64,000 nt of DNA from Bdellovibrionales bacterium Ga0074139 (GCA_001464795.1 LNEB01000012.1:62001-126000), one strand, 5' to 3'. Counted from the first letter of the stretch, positions 8,000-17,089 are shown. Made by a program: numbers and translations. Notes: generated by a model from the letters alone, not told the origin.

Positions 8000-9213
8000 A
8001 ACGACTTCCTTCACCTTTTCAGGTCGTAAAAAACCAAGCTGGCATTGCCATCATCACAGCTATTTTAGCCCTGTCCTTTTTAGTCTACTTGGCCACTCAG
8101 GTCAGCTATGATGCCACAGTCGAATACGCCATCAACTCTCAAGATGTCAAAAGGCTCAAAGCCTACTACGCAGCTAAATCAGGAATTGAAATCAGTTTGC
8201 TAAGGATTAAAACCTATCAGCAAGTCGTCAGAAAATTGGGAAAAAATGCTGGAAGCTACCCCATGATCAATATGATTTGGCAGTATCCGCTACAGTGGCC
8301 ACTGGCCCTTCCCACCGCAGCAGGTGTTAGTCTGACCGATAAGCAAAATATCACGGATTCCGCCGCTGGAACTTTTTTTGATGCTACTTTTACCACAACG
8401 ATTTCTGATGAAGGCTCAAAAATTGATTTGAATGACTTGGTTTCTCCATCAAAAATACTTCGTGATACCACTCGGCGCTTGCTACTGAATACTTTCACTC
8501 AAAAGATCGAAAGTGATGAAAGATTCGCTGATCAATACCGAAACTACCGCTTCGAAGAGCTGATCAATCAAATGGCTGATTTTATGTCAGACAAAAGAGC
8601 TTCTTTGAACGGAGGCGACAAAACCGGAGCCTACAGCAATTCCGATTACGAAGGCTACCCACCCAATCGGGGTTTTCGCACCATTTCAGAACTTCGGGTT
8701 CTTCCTTTAATGGAAGAACCGCTCTTTCAACTTCTTGAAAATAGAGTCACAACCTTTGGTCTCAAAGGAATCAATCCTAATACAGCTACTAAAGATATTT
8801 TGATGTCTCTTGATATTGGTATCACCTCAGAAATTGCAGATCGACTGATCACGCGTAGGTCCAACGAAAACGAAGGTGGACCTTTCAAAAATGCTGATGA
8901 TTTTTGGAATTCAGTGCAAAGTTTTGGAGCCCGACTTAACATTGATCCAAAAGATGTTCCCATAGTGACTGAAACTTTAATTAGTTTTCACGTGAAAGCC
9001 ATTGGTGTTTATAGCAATGTCAGATCCACCATTGAAGTTGTGGTCGTCGACATAGATACTTTGGCTGCAAGAATTGCCGATAATGTGAACAAAGAAAACC
9101 CACCACTCAATCCTGATGGAACTCCCCAGCAGCCGCCCGCCCAGCCAGCCACTGCCACCCCAACCCCACTGGCTAAAGGACCCCCTCGAATTTTACTGTG
9201 GACAGAGTACTAA
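7996..9213 (+). CDS. gspK: Minor pseudopilin GspK
   Basis: Large minor pseudopilin, 405 residues, that caps the pseudopilus tip. The signal NQAGIAIITAILALSFLV has the Gly cleavage point and, as typical for GspK, no Glu at +5. The alpha-helical domain contains INPNTATKDILMSLDI (about 255-270), the conserved GINxNTA-type motif of the family. The tail at about 375-400 is Pro/Ala/Gln-rich. It follows gspJ through an ATGA overlap. Its stop overlaps the next start (TAATG). Confidence 0.93.
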   Translation: MKRLPSPFQVVKNQAGIAIITAILALSFLVYLATQVSYDATVEYAINSQDVKRLKAYYAAKSGIEISLLRIKTYQQVVRKLGKNAGSYPMINMIWQYPLQWPLALPTAAGVSLTDKQNITDSAAGTFFDATFTTTISDEGSKIDLNDLVSPSKILRDTTRRLLLNTFTQKIESDERFADQYRNYRFEELINQMADFMSDKRASLNGGDKTGAYSNSDYEGYPPNRGFRTISELRVLPLMEEPLFQLLENRVTTFGLKGINPNTATKDILMSLDIGITSEIADRLITRRSNENEGGPFKNADDFWNSVQSFGARLNIDPKDVPIVTETLISFHVKAIGVYSNVRSTIEVVVVDIDTLAARIADNVNKENPPLNPDGTPQQPPAQPATATPTPLAKGPPRILLWTEY

Positions 9214-9653
9214 TGAAAGCAAGACTCAATTGGTTCTCGAAGCTGTTCGTTGTTACTAGCTTGGTTGTAGTCCTATTCAAAATCGAATTTTTTCCATTTT
9301 CCAACTACCAAATGTATTCTGAGGCATTTTTAAATCAAAACACTATCACCTATTACCGGATCAAAGCTGTGGGTCCAGACAACAAAGATTATCCTTTTTC
9401 AAATAGAAAATATGGTCTTTTTCATGCCGAGCAACCTTTAATTGAGTCTCTGATGCGGCATCGAAAGCAGGACCCTTTAAGCTCAGAAAAAATTCTTCAA
9501 CAACTTTCACAACATGTCCAAAACAGAAACCCTCAGATCAAAGGTCTCAGGCTTTATAAAATCAGCTTTGATTGGAATCAATACAAACAAAAAAGGCTGG
9601 ATTCAGGAATATTAAAACCAGACATCAAATTCGAGTTGCTCCATGAACGTTGA
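9213..9653 (+). CDS. Single-span membrane protein, partner of the HTTM-like protein
   Basis: 146 residues, starting at the ATG that overlaps the gspK stop. There is one hydrophobic segment near residues 10-29 (LFVVTSLVVVLFKIEFFPF), then a soluble domain of about 115 residues with IKAVGPDNKDYPFSNRKYG. I do not recognise the family with certainty. Its place directly before an HTTM-like integral membrane protein, with an ATG overlap of 11 bases, resembles gene pairs in which a small protein accompanies an HTTM/carboxylase-like membrane protein. A role in secretion is possible only from position. Confidence 0.75.
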   Translation: MKARLNWFSKLFVVTSLVVVLFKIEFFPFSNYQMYSEAFLNQNTITYYRIKAVGPDNKDYPFSNRKYGLFHAEQPLIESLMRHRKQDPLSSEKILQQLSQHVQNRNPQIKGLRLYKISFDWNQYKQKRLDSGILKPDIKFELLHER

Positions 9654-10434
9654 AGTGGATCACTCTAAAAAATTAAAATGGCTTTGCTTTTTCTTTTATG
9701 GATTATGTTTAATTAACATAACACCCCTTTATCTCTTTAACTACATGAGCTACCCCGAAGCCCTTTGGTTCCCCACTGGTCTACTGCAACTAAGAACTCA
9801 ATCATTAATAGAATTTTCTTACCTTTCCGCTCCACTGGCTTATGCTTGGCAAGGGCTTGCCGTTCTTTGCGCCTTTCAAATATTTTTTAAATTCACTTCT
9901 GTTTTATTTTTTATACTTAGCTTATTTATGTTTAATGTGGCTGACAGTTACGGTTATCAAACTCACACTTATATGCCCTTAGTGTTGGTGTCCATGGCCT
10001 TGGCCTTTGGTGGCAAACATAAAATTTTTCTGTCTCGATTTATTTTTTGTATCGTATTTTTTAGTGCGGGCTTAAGCAAAGTTCGTAATGGAGGACTGGA
10101 CTGGATTTTCTCTGAATCCATGCAAAATATACTTCTTAGAAGCCAGCTGATTTATCACGATATTCATCAACAAGCTGGAGCTCTGAATTGGCACACACTT
10201 GTGGCTAAAAATTTACTACTCACTCAAGTCTTGGCTAGTCTTACAATAATCATAGAACTTTCAGCTCCATTGGCGCTTGTTTATAAAAGACTCAGGTTAC
10301 CCATTGTGGCCTCATTGTTTTTCATGCAAGTAGGAATCTATTTTCTGATCCTTGTTAATTTCAAGGCCTACATGGCCCTGTACTTATTTTGGTGGGATCA
10401 ACATCCTCGACCGTCTCAGAACAAGACACCCTAA
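9643..10434 (+). CDS. Polytopic membrane protein, HTTM/vitamin-K-carboxylase-like
   Basis: 263 residues with about seven membrane segments. The segment FFSAGLSKVRNGGLDWIF (about 139-156) matches the conserved F-x-A-G-L-x-K ... W region of HTTM-domain proteins, the bacterial relatives of gamma-glutamyl carboxylase. The catalytic chemistry of that family cannot be inferred from this fragment of similarity. It overlaps the preceding single-span protein gene by 11 bases, so the two are one unit attached to the gspD-K operon. It may modify or escort an exported substrate, but that is conjecture. Confidence 0.7.
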   Translation: MNVEVDHSKKLKWLCFFFYGLCLINITPLYLFNYMSYPEALWFPTGLLQLRTQSLIEFSYLSAPLAYAWQGLAVLCAFQIFFKFTSVLFFILSLFMFNVADSYGYQTHTYMPLVLVSMALAFGGKHKIFLSRFIFCIVFFSAGLSKVRNGGLDWIFSESMQNILLRSQLIYHDIHQQAGALNWHTLVAKNLLLTQVLASLTIIIELSAPLALVYKRLRLPIVASLFFMQVGIYFLILVNFKAYMALYLFWWDQHPRPSQNKTP

Positions 10435-10464
10435 TACTCAAGTCGAGATGTTTTAACATAAACC

Positions 10465-10494
10465 TTGAGTCATAAATTGATAAAGAGCTAAAAT
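10465..10494 (+). promoter_or_regulatory. Candidate sigma-70 promoter ending six bases before a GTG start
   Basis: TTGAGT at 10465-10470 and TAAAAT at 10489-10494, 18 bases apart, resemble -35 and -10 boxes. The -10 ends six bases before the GTG start at 10501, so the transcript would begin at or next to the start codon. No ribosome-binding site is visible. Confidence 0.4.
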
Positions 10495-10500
10495 ATTGTA

Positions 10501-11628
10501 GTGACTAAATTAAAATCAAACTCAGGTTTTGGCATCATTGAAATCCTTATCGCCTTTGGTCTTGTGGGAATTCTTACAGCGGTTATGACGACCCTGTTCA
10601 CTAATATTCAAAAACAACAACGGCAAGCAGGTGTTACAACAACTTTAATTTCTATGCGGGAAACCATTGTTAAAATGCTTTCTGATGGACGAGCCTGGGA
10701 AAATACAATTTCTGACCCGTTAAATGCAAATGCCCAATGTTTACTTCTTCGAGACGGAACTTGTGCCACATCAGTACCCGCTCTTCCTGATCCCAATCCC
10801 TTAACAAGTGCCTTTTTCGCGGGTGACCCGGCATTTCTTCCATTACCTGTGCTTCGAGACTCAGGAGCCATTCCTGGCAGTATCTTTATTAACTCTACCA
10901 ACCCTACTGCGGGTTTTACAAACTCAGGCTCGCCTTGCAACACTTTCGATATCGCCGCCGGCAATGACAATTGCCCCGTCAGATGGGAAATCGTGATGCA
11001 GTTCACTTGCCCCGCCGCTTCACCATGCGTGGATCCTGCCGTTCGAGTGATCGCTTATATGTTCTATAGGCCTTCAGCTGCCAGTGGACTGGCTTCCACA
11101 ATAAATGAAAATCGATTTATAATCGCAATGTCTCGAGGGTCACGTGGAGAAAATAAATCTGAGCCCTTCGAATTTGCCCACCAAGGGGCCACACAAAATA
11201 CAGGGGGTGGTGCGTGTACTCCTGGTGCCTGGTCAGATGTTGATTTAGTTTCTGAAGTGAATGACCCTGCCGACAACGCAGCTCCTGATGGAGCTGGTGG
11301 TGTCGTTGTCGACCCTGGAACCTACACATGTAGCGCTACAACATCTTGCTTTACATGTGGTTCTCTGAGGATGCGATTATTGAATCAAACAGCAGGTGTG
11401 GAACTCGCTGTCTCGCCCGGAAAGCTATCTCCAGAATGGTCATTAACAACTGATGCCGTTTCCAATGTGACCTTTATTGCCAATGGACCGACTGTTTTAA
11501 GACTCCAGCATTACTGCCTTACAAATCCGCCAGCTCCTGTCACTTATGGAGGTAAAGGTCTCGTGTTAGCACCCTACACCACATCGCCTACAAAATTTTC
11601 CACTCTTAATTGCACACGGGTATTTTAA
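10501..11628 (+). CDS. Prepilin-like protein, additional pseudopilin or pilin
   Basis: 375 residues from a GTG start. The prepilin signal SGFGIIEILIAFGLVGIL has Gly before the cleavage point and Glu at +5, so it is likely processed by the prepilin peptidase. The mature domain is large and rich in Gly/Pro/Thr with about a dozen Cys (for example CPAASPC, CSATTSCFTC), suggesting disulfides outside the membrane. It is not a standard GspG-K protein and is far longer than a major pilin. It could be a tip adhesin or minor pilin using the nearby secretion machinery. It converges on the next gene with a four-base overlap. Confidence 0.8.
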   Translation: MTKLKSNSGFGIIEILIAFGLVGILTAVMTTLFTNIQKQQRQAGVTTTLISMRETIVKMLSDGRAWENTISDPLNANAQCLLLRDGTCATSVPALPDPNPLTSAFFAGDPAFLPLPVLRDSGAIPGSIFINSTNPTAGFTNSGSPCNTFDIAAGNDNCPVRWEIVMQFTCPAASPCVDPAVRVIAYMFYRPSAASGLASTINENRFIIAMSRGSRGENKSEPFEFAHQGATQNTGGGACTPGAWSDVDLVSEVNDPADNAAPDGAGGVVVDPGTYTCSATTSCFTCGSLRMRLLNQTAGVELAVSPGKLSPEWSLTTDAVSNVTFIANGPTVLRLQHYCLTNPPAPVTYGGKGLVLAPYTTSPTKFSTLNCTRVF

Positions 11629-13043
11629 TTTTTATTGATACGAATTTCAGGCTGATAACCAAATTGAAAAGCCGGAAGAATGTTATCAAATCTTTCTTCT
11701 ATTTCTAAATCATTTCTTAACCAATAGCCCTTCCCAATCACTTTATAATTGGCTAATAAAAATTGTGAAACTTGAGGCTCTATGTTTAAAAACCGAGGAC
11801 TATAAACAATCGTGTCCACTTTTAAGCTTTCGATCAGATCGTATTGAAGTTCCGAAGCAGATGCATCATGCGGCCCTAGATATATAAACTTTAACTTATT
11901 GTACCTGGGAAAAAGCCCGATCCCATCTATCACTGAAAAGCTATTTTCCTTTAAGTAATTCTCAAAAACATGGATGGCGTGAAGTTGAGGCAATGAACTT
12001 TGATAATAAAAATTACTTTTTTGTATAAAAATATAGGAAGTTAAAATAAAAACCAAAGACCACTTTAACTTTGCAGCTTTTAACTTCAATATTGGCATCA
12101 TAAGAATTAAAAAAAGTCCAATAAGCGGGCCCACAAAAAATGGCAAAATAGGTCTGTGAAAAATTAAAAAAATAATCAATAAAACTGCTGGAATTAAAAC
12201 TTTATAGAATCTTCTTAATTGGAAAAGTGCTGTAATGATGCTGAGGCCGATAAAAATAATCAGGGGAAAGTCTTTCTTCAGAAAGGGGAACAAAAACGTT
12301 TGTACGTCATAATCAATTAATTTTGAAGAGTCTGATTGGAAATGCTGCCAAGCTGACAGTAGTGAAGCCATTATTTTTTGCTTTAAATAATATTGATCCA
12401 AAGTCATTAAAGACAGTAAAGACAAAATCACCAGAAAAACAGACCAATTAAAAAACCGAAGTCTTTTTTCACCTGGCAAATTTAAAATGTGATAAAACCA
12501 AAGGACAATCACTAAATAAATACTTTTAGGTGTCACTAAAATTAGACCTATGGAAATACTTAAAAAAAACCAAAACTGATTAGCGAGCTGTGGTTTTCGG
12601 CCCTTTAAATCAAAATAAATAATAGCAATAAGTGCTGCTAAAAAATCAGAGCGAATATTGCCAATTTGCGTGAAGCCAAAAGCAGAAAATAAAAGCACCA
12701 GCAACAACAAAAAACTGTTCAGTTGGTCCAAATATCTTTTTGCTATACAATAAAAATAATAGAAGTAAAGGATTCCTAAAAAGCTATAAAAAAACTTTGC
12801 CATTCGAATGTGATCAGCTGAATTCAAATCAAATAAATAGATCCAAGAAAGACTTGCGTGAAACAAGGACTTGTAAATCAGGGCTGGATGCTGATGCCAA
12901 AGTGAAAAGTGACCCGATAGTGTCACCGGCCAAAACTCAGAATCAGTGATCCAATTTTGGTAAGAAACAAAAGCCCATAGAACTAACAAAAACAGAACAA
13001 GAGCATCATAGATTGAGCTTTGAGTTGAATCTTGAGTTTCCAA
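11625..13043 (-). CDS. Polytopic membrane protein, possible GT-C type glycosyltransferase
   Basis: 472 residues with roughly ten hydrophobic segments and a C-terminal soluble part of about 120 residues. The first loop after membrane segment 1 has acidic residues (WITDSEFWP, about 31-39), and the layout resembles lipid-linked-sugar glycosyltransferases of the GT-C fold (ArnT/PMT type), in which an acidic residue in the first loop is catalytic. I do not see a decisive motif. It is very Phe/Leu/Ile-rich and lies antisense between the gsp blocks. The alternative is a membrane protein of unknown function. Confidence 0.6.
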   Translation of the reverse strand: METQDSTQSSIYDALVLFLLVLWAFVSYQNWITDSEFWPVTLSGHFSLWHQHPALIYKSLFHASLSWIYLFDLNSADHIRMAKFFYSFLGILYFYYFYCIAKRYLDQLNSFLLLLVLLFSAFGFTQIGNIRSDFLAALIAIIYFDLKGRKPQLANQFWFFLSISIGLILVTPKSIYLVIVLWFYHILNLPGEKRLRFFNWSVFLVILSLLSLMTLDQYYLKQKIMASLLSAWQHFQSDSSKLIDYDVQTFLFPFLKKDFPLIIFIGLSIITALFQLRRFYKVLIPAVLLIIFLIFHRPILPFFVGPLIGLFLILMMPILKLKAAKLKWSLVFILTSYIFIQKSNFYYQSSLPQLHAIHVFENYLKENSFSVIDGIGLFPRYNKLKFIYLGPHDASASELQYDLIESLKVDTIVYSPRFLNIEPQVSQFLLANYKVIGKGYWLRNDLEIEERFDNILPAFQFGYQPEIRINKN

Positions 13044-13119
13044 GACTTGATTTTGTCAGCTATCCCAGAGAAAAGTCTAGCTCCAAAAAAAGATCTCCCC
13101 ACTGAAGTCCGGGTCTGGA

Positions 13120-13125
13120 TATAAT
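13120..13125 (+). promoter_or_regulatory. Perfect -10 box six bases before the gspL GTG
   Basis: TATAAT, followed by six bases and then the GTG of gspL at 13132. No -35 of good quality is seen at 16-19 bases upstream, and no ribosome-binding site lies before the GTG. The spacing predicts transcription starting at the start codon. Confidence 0.4.
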
Positions 13126-13131
13126 GGATAA

Positions 13132-14796
13132 GTGAAAATAGTAGGCATAGACGTAGGTACTCATTCTGTTCATGTGGTTGAGCTCAACGTGACTTCACGG
13201 GGCTATCAACTTGTACAGCACCACTCTTTAAAATTAAAAAGTAACGCGAACCCCTCGGACACCAATCTCGAGGTCATCGAATTTTTAAGAAACATTGTGG
13301 CCCGCCATGACTCTGCTAACACAGAGTACGTGATGGGTCTGCCACAAAATCAAGTGGCCATTCGCCATAAGGTTTTTCCCTACACAGAAAAAAATAAGAT
13401 TACAAAGACACTTCCCTTCGAGCTTGAAGATGAACTTCCTTTTGCCATTGAAAATGCGGTCCTTGATTTTAAAACCATACGTCACCGAGGCAAAGAAGCC
13501 GAAATTTTAGCTTGTGCGACACTTTCGACCAGCGTTGAGAAAATGATATCTTTCTTTAAGGATATTGGTGCTGAACTTAAAATTCTTTGCCCTGAAGGTA
13601 TCGCTTTAGCCAATTTGCTTGAAAATCACGATCAACCCATCCCCCAATTTCCTGCGGCCTTGGTTGATTTAGAATCACAAAGTCCCAAAAGAAACGTGGA
13701 AATTTTAATTTTCATGGGCCACAGCCACACATTGGTTTGTGCCTTTGAAAATAAGCGAATGGTGGCTTCCCGTTCGGTTTTATGGGGTGGAAAAAATATT
13801 TCGGATGCCATCGCTTTAAAATATCAGCTGCCCCAAGCCGAAGCTCAAAGAGAAATGGAAGCCAAGGGGTTTATCCTGAGCACGAAACAACAGGCCAGCT
13901 TCGAAGCCAAAGTTTTTTCTGACACCATATCAGGTTCAGTTAAGGATCTCGTTCGTGATTTACAGCTTTTATTTTTAGATGTGAAATCCGAGCTCAACTG
14001 CGAAATTGAAAGCTTACTGCTTGCAGGTCCCGTTAGTGCCATCCAAGGATTAGGAGCTTTTTTAACTATTAGTTTGGAAATCCCCACCAATCGCATTCAA
14101 CTTTGGGATCGTTTTCAAGCTCCTCTTTTGGAAAAAAATGAAGCCACTGAAAATGCGCTGACGATTGCTTTTGGTTTGGCTCTCGAGGGTCTGAAGAAGC
14201 CTCGTAACCCGGCAGTGAATTTATTAAAAGGTGAATTCGCTCAAGAGCAACCAGGCCTGACCCAGGTTTGGACCCACCACAGCCAACTCATCAAATGGGG
14301 GCTAGCTGCCACTATTGTCCTTTTTGTATGGGGTTCATTTCGCACAAGCTTAGGCCTCCAACTTGAGACCACTTCCCAGGATCTTTTGAAACAAAAAGCC
14401 ACTTCCGTTGCAGGACTTAGTGCAAGACAAGCCAACCCCCGAGGTGTGGAAAGATATATTAAACAAAAAAAGCAAGTGGCTCAGGAAATGAAAAGTGTTG
14501 AAAAACTGATGCAAACAGAATCCGCATTGGAAATTTTAAAGAAAATCAGTGAGGTCTCTCCTTCGGGACAACAAGTGAAACTGGATATCCGAAGATTTTA
14601 TGTTGAAGATAAAAGGGTTTGGATAGAGGGTTTTGTGCGTAATCAAAATGAATTAAGCCTGCTTCAGCAAAGCCTCAGATCATTTGCTGTCAATGGCAAA
14701 GTGGATTCACAACGAACCAGCATTACGGGACCTCGCGATCGATTGGTCTTTGCTTTGTCGTTTCAAGTTCCTCGCACTTCAGAAGGAGTCAGATAA
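13132..14796 (+). CDS. gspL: GspL/PilM-like actin-fold assembly protein
   Basis: 554 residues from a GTG start. The N-terminal actin-like domain begins MKIVGIDVGTHSVHVVEL, a PilM/FtsA/GspL phosphate-1 type motif. A membrane segment at about 385-402 (IKWGLAATIVLFVWGSF) is followed by a coiled region and a periplasmic ferredoxin-like domain (about 460-550). This is the GspL layout: the cytoplasmic part binds GspE and the periplasmic part binds GspM. The directly following genes are gspM- and gspN-like, which supports the call. It opens a second transcription unit separated from gspK by about 3.9 kb of other genes. Confidence 0.85.
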   Translation: MKIVGIDVGTHSVHVVELNVTSRGYQLVQHHSLKLKSNANPSDTNLEVIEFLRNIVARHDSANTEYVMGLPQNQVAIRHKVFPYTEKNKITKTLPFELEDELPFAIENAVLDFKTIRHRGKEAEILACATLSTSVEKMISFFKDIGAELKILCPEGIALANLLENHDQPIPQFPAALVDLESQSPKRNVEILIFMGHSHTLVCAFENKRMVASRSVLWGGKNISDAIALKYQLPQAEAQREMEAKGFILSTKQQASFEAKVFSDTISGSVKDLVRDLQLLFLDVKSELNCEIESLLLAGPVSAIQGLGAFLTISLEIPTNRIQLWDRFQAPLLEKNEATENALTIAFGLALEGLKKPRNPAVNLLKGEFAQEQPGLTQVWTHHSQLIKWGLAATIVLFVWGSFRTSLGLQLETTSQDLLKQKATSVAGLSARQANPRGVERYIKQKKQVAQEMKSVEKLMQTESALEILKKISEVSPSGQQVKLDIRRFYVEDKRVWIEGFVRNQNELSLLQQSLRSFAVNGKVDSQRTSITGPRDRLVFALSFQVPRTSEGVR

Positions 14797-15468
14797 ATGG
14801 CTCTTAAGGATATAACTGATCAACTTTCTCAGCAGTTCATTGAGCTGGGACAAAAGATTCAAGACTCAGCGGCCTATCAAAATTTAAAAGAAAAATATGA
14901 CGATCTTCCCAGTCAGCAACAAAAATTGGTGGTCTTACTCATTGGTTTTTTTCTAATTTTCTTTATTTTTTCGATTCCTTACGACAATTACAAAACATCA
15001 GACGCCTCAGTCATTGTTTTTGAAGAACAAAGGCAAATGGTCAAAAATTTAACAGATGTGGCAAAGGAAACTTCCGGTGGTTTACAGTTTTTTCCCTCGC
15101 CTCCTGTGGGACAAGTTAAAACTGATATGGAAATGAGACTGCAACAATTTCAACTCCTGCCCGAGCAAATGGCACCTTTGCAAGTTGATATGGGCTCAAG
15201 CGCAGGACTTATTCCCGCCCCCCGACAAGAAGGCTCCATCAAAATCACTTTAAAAAAACTCAACCTCCGGCAGCTGATCGATATCACAGCTGAACTGCAA
15301 AAAGTAAATTCCAATGCCAGACTGGCCAGCTTTAAAGTGGATTCTCACCTGGCCGATCCACGCTATTTAGATGCCTTGTTGGACTTCATCATTATTAAAG
15401 TTCCTCAAGTGGAAGTAGAACAAGAAGCTTCAAGCCCTGCCCCCACCAAACGTAGGAATCGACAGTGA
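14797..15468 (+). CDS. gspM: Type II secretion protein GspM
   Basis: 223 residues with a single membrane segment at about 45-62 (LVVLLIGFFLIFFIFSI), a short cytoplasmic N-terminus and a periplasmic domain with a ferredoxin-like pattern (IKITLKKLNLRQLIDITAEL, about 148-167). GspM proteins are poorly conserved; the call rests on topology, length and location between gspL and gspN. AGAAGGAG at 14779-14786 is a strong ribosome-binding site inside the end of gspL. The stop overlaps the next start (GTGA). Confidence 0.8.
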   Translation: MALKDITDQLSQQFIELGQKIQDSAAYQNLKEKYDDLPSQQQKLVVLLIGFFLIFFIFSIPYDNYKTSDASVIVFEEQRQMVKNLTDVAKETSGGLQFFPSPPVGQVKTDMEMRLQQFQLLPEQMAPLQVDMGSSAGLIPAPRQEGSIKITLKKLNLRQLIDITAELQKVNSNARLASFKVDSHLADPRYLDALLDFIIIKVPQVEVEQEASSPAPTKRRNRQ

Positions 15469-16403
15469 GCCTTGTAAAATCCTTGTTCAAATATTTATCA
15501 CTGATGTCATTTTTCACCTTTTTATTTTTCTTTTTTTTATTTCCCTTTAATGATTTATCTCAACTTGTAACGGATCAAGTTTCTAAAGCCTCTCAGAATC
15601 AAGTGTACTTAGAGTTTCAAAACATTAATTTATCAGTCATGCCCATTGGTATTCGCCTGGAGGCTGTGAACTTTGAAACTCAAAAGGGCTTAAAATTAAA
15701 ATTGGACGGATTAACACTGAGACCTTCTTTGTCAGGGGTTTTAAAAAAACAACCCTTTGGTTTTGTTGAGGCTGAAGGCTTCATGAAGGGGCAGGCTCAA
15801 ATAAGCCTTTCAGGGGGCACAGCTTCAGAAAAAGGTGATGATCGCTATCAATTAGTGGTTCAAGGTGATTCTTTAAAATTAGAAGAGCTTAAAAATTTAA
15901 TCACTTTGCCCGTGGCTTTGGAAGGTCGCTTGAACACAGAAATCACGGCTCTTTTTCCACCCGAACTTACAGAGCAACCCGAATCCGATTTCTTACTTAA
16001 TTTCACAAATTTTAAAATCCCCAGTTCAAGTCTTAATCTGGGAGCTTTTGGTTTCATCACTTTGCCTGAAATTAAAATGAAGAAAATCGATATCAAAGGC
16101 CGTATGCAAAATGGAAACTTAGTCATTGAAAACATTCAATTGGGTCAACCTGGAGACGAGTTAACAGGTTCTATCAAAGGCCAAGTGCAAATGAATTTAC
16201 GTAAAATCAACAACACAGTTCAACCTGTCATGGGTCCCTATAATCTTGATGTCAGACTCAATGTAAAACCTGAGCTTGAAAAAAAGATCAATTATGTTTT
16301 TCTTTTTCTACAACCTGGAAAAACAGCCACTCCTGGTCAGTACAATTTCAAACTGACTGGCACAGGCCCTCAGGCTCCCCCTCAAATATCTGCGCTGCGT
16401 TAA
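15465..16403 (+). CDS. gspN: GspN-like protein
   Basis: 312 residues from a GTG that overlaps the gspM stop. An N-terminal membrane anchor (FFTFLFFFFLFPFN, about 16-29) is followed by a long beta-rich periplasmic domain of the GspN/AsmA-like type. Within it are repeated phrases such as LKLKLDGLTLRPSL and GSIKGQVQMNLRKI. GspN is present in only some type II systems and its exact task is not settled. It is the last gene of the operon; about 137 bases then separate it from ssb. Confidence 0.8.
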   Translation: MSLVKSLFKYLSLMSFFTFLFFFFLFPFNDLSQLVTDQVSKASQNQVYLEFQNINLSVMPIGIRLEAVNFETQKGLKLKLDGLTLRPSLSGVLKKQPFGFVEAEGFMKGQAQISLSGGTASEKGDDRYQLVVQGDSLKLEELKNLITLPVALEGRLNTEITALFPPELTEQPESDFLLNFTNFKIPSSSLNLGAFGFITLPEIKMKKIDIKGRMQNGNLVIENIQLGQPGDELTGSIKGQVQMNLRKINNTVQPVMGPYNLDVRLNVKPELEKKINYVFLFLQPGKTATPGQYNFKLTGTGPQAPPQISALR

Positions 16404-16440
16404 TTCCGTGTCTCGGTCCCTTCGCTGGGTGGTCAAGAAC

Positions 16441-16446
16441 TATAAT
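16441..16446 (+). promoter_or_regulatory. Candidate -10 box for ssb
   Basis: TATAAT about 95 bases before the ssb start. A convincing -35 is not visible at 16-18 bases spacing. If used, the leader would contain the palindrome at 16489-16508. Confidence 0.3.
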
Positions 16447-16488
16447 GCTTAACAGCTAGCAGTAGATTTTGAAGGCAAGACGTCTTTG

Positions 16489-16508
16489 ATTGACTTACAT
16501 CAGTCAAT
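16489..16508 (+). promoter_or_regulatory. Inverted repeat upstream of ssb
   Basis: ATTGACT-6 bases-AGTCAAT, seven-base perfect arms, 32 bases before the ssb start codon. The arms contain TTGACT, which resembles a -35 box. It could be an operator or a leader hairpin. It does not match the SOS box patterns I know. Confidence 0.45.
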
Positions 16509-16540
16509 AACAAAAATACCACTTTGAAACCGGAGGGAAT

Positions 16541-16978
16541 ATGTCAGGAATTAATAAAGTTATACTCGTTGGGCGCCTAGGGGCAGATCCAGAAGTGAAA
16601 ACTGTAGGACAAGGACAAACAGTTACTCGTTTGAATTTGGCCACCAGTGAATCATGGATGGGAAAAGACGGTCAAAAACAAGAAAAAACAGAATGGCACC
16701 GAATTACTGTATGGGGAAAACTCGCTGAAATTTGCGGTAAGCACCTTGCAAAAGGTCGACAGGTTTACGTAGAAGGAAAACTTCAAACACGTTCTTGGGA
16801 AGACCAACAAGGACAAAAAAAATACGCGACAGAAATCGTGGCAAGCACAGTGCAATTTTTAGGAGCTGCTGGTGGCGAAAGATCTGCTTCCTCAGGCTCA
16901 CAATCATCATCCAATGACTTTCAAGATTTCGGTCCCGAGCCAAGCTTTGATCAGTCCCATGATGAAATTCCATTTTAA
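16541..16978 (+). CDS. ssb: Single-stranded DNA-binding protein
   Basis: 145 residues. The OB fold covers about 1-110 with the family signature [16 protein letters not shown] at the N-terminus and [11 protein letters not shown] at about 74. A Ser/Gly-rich linker leads to the acidic tip DEIPF, the peptide that docks partner proteins. It acts in replication, recombination and repair. GGAGGG at 16532-16537 is a strong ribosome-binding site. It is a single-gene unit closed by a hairpin at 17014-17043. Confidence 0.97.
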   Translation: MSGINKVILVGRLGADPEVKTVGQGQTVTRLNLATSESWMGKDGQKQEKTEWHRITVWGKLAEICGKHLAKGRQVYVEGKLQTRSWEDQQGQKKYATEIVASTVQFLGAAGGERSASSGSQSSSNDFQDFGPEPSFDQSHDEIPF

Positions 16979-17013
16979 TTTTTTTTGACCAGTCATTAGA
17001 CCAGTCGATTTTC

Positions 17014-17045
17014 GAAAAGCCCTTGGGAAACCTAGGGCTTTTCTC
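17014..17045 (+). terminator. Terminator-like hairpin after ssb
   Basis: GAAAAGCCCT and AGGGCTTTTC form a ten-base-pair stem with about ten bases between, and the T-run is part of the second arm and continues as TTTTCTC. It lies 36 bases after the ssb stop and before the next gene. Confidence 0.6.
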
Positions 17046-17089
17046 ATAAACTAACCTTGTTGATTTTTTTATCATCAAGGAGTTTTCAT

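Noticed and set aside
10608-11006. 132-codon open frame antisense to the prepilin-like gene
   Set aside because: No coding-like text and fully inside a gene with a clear prepilin signal.
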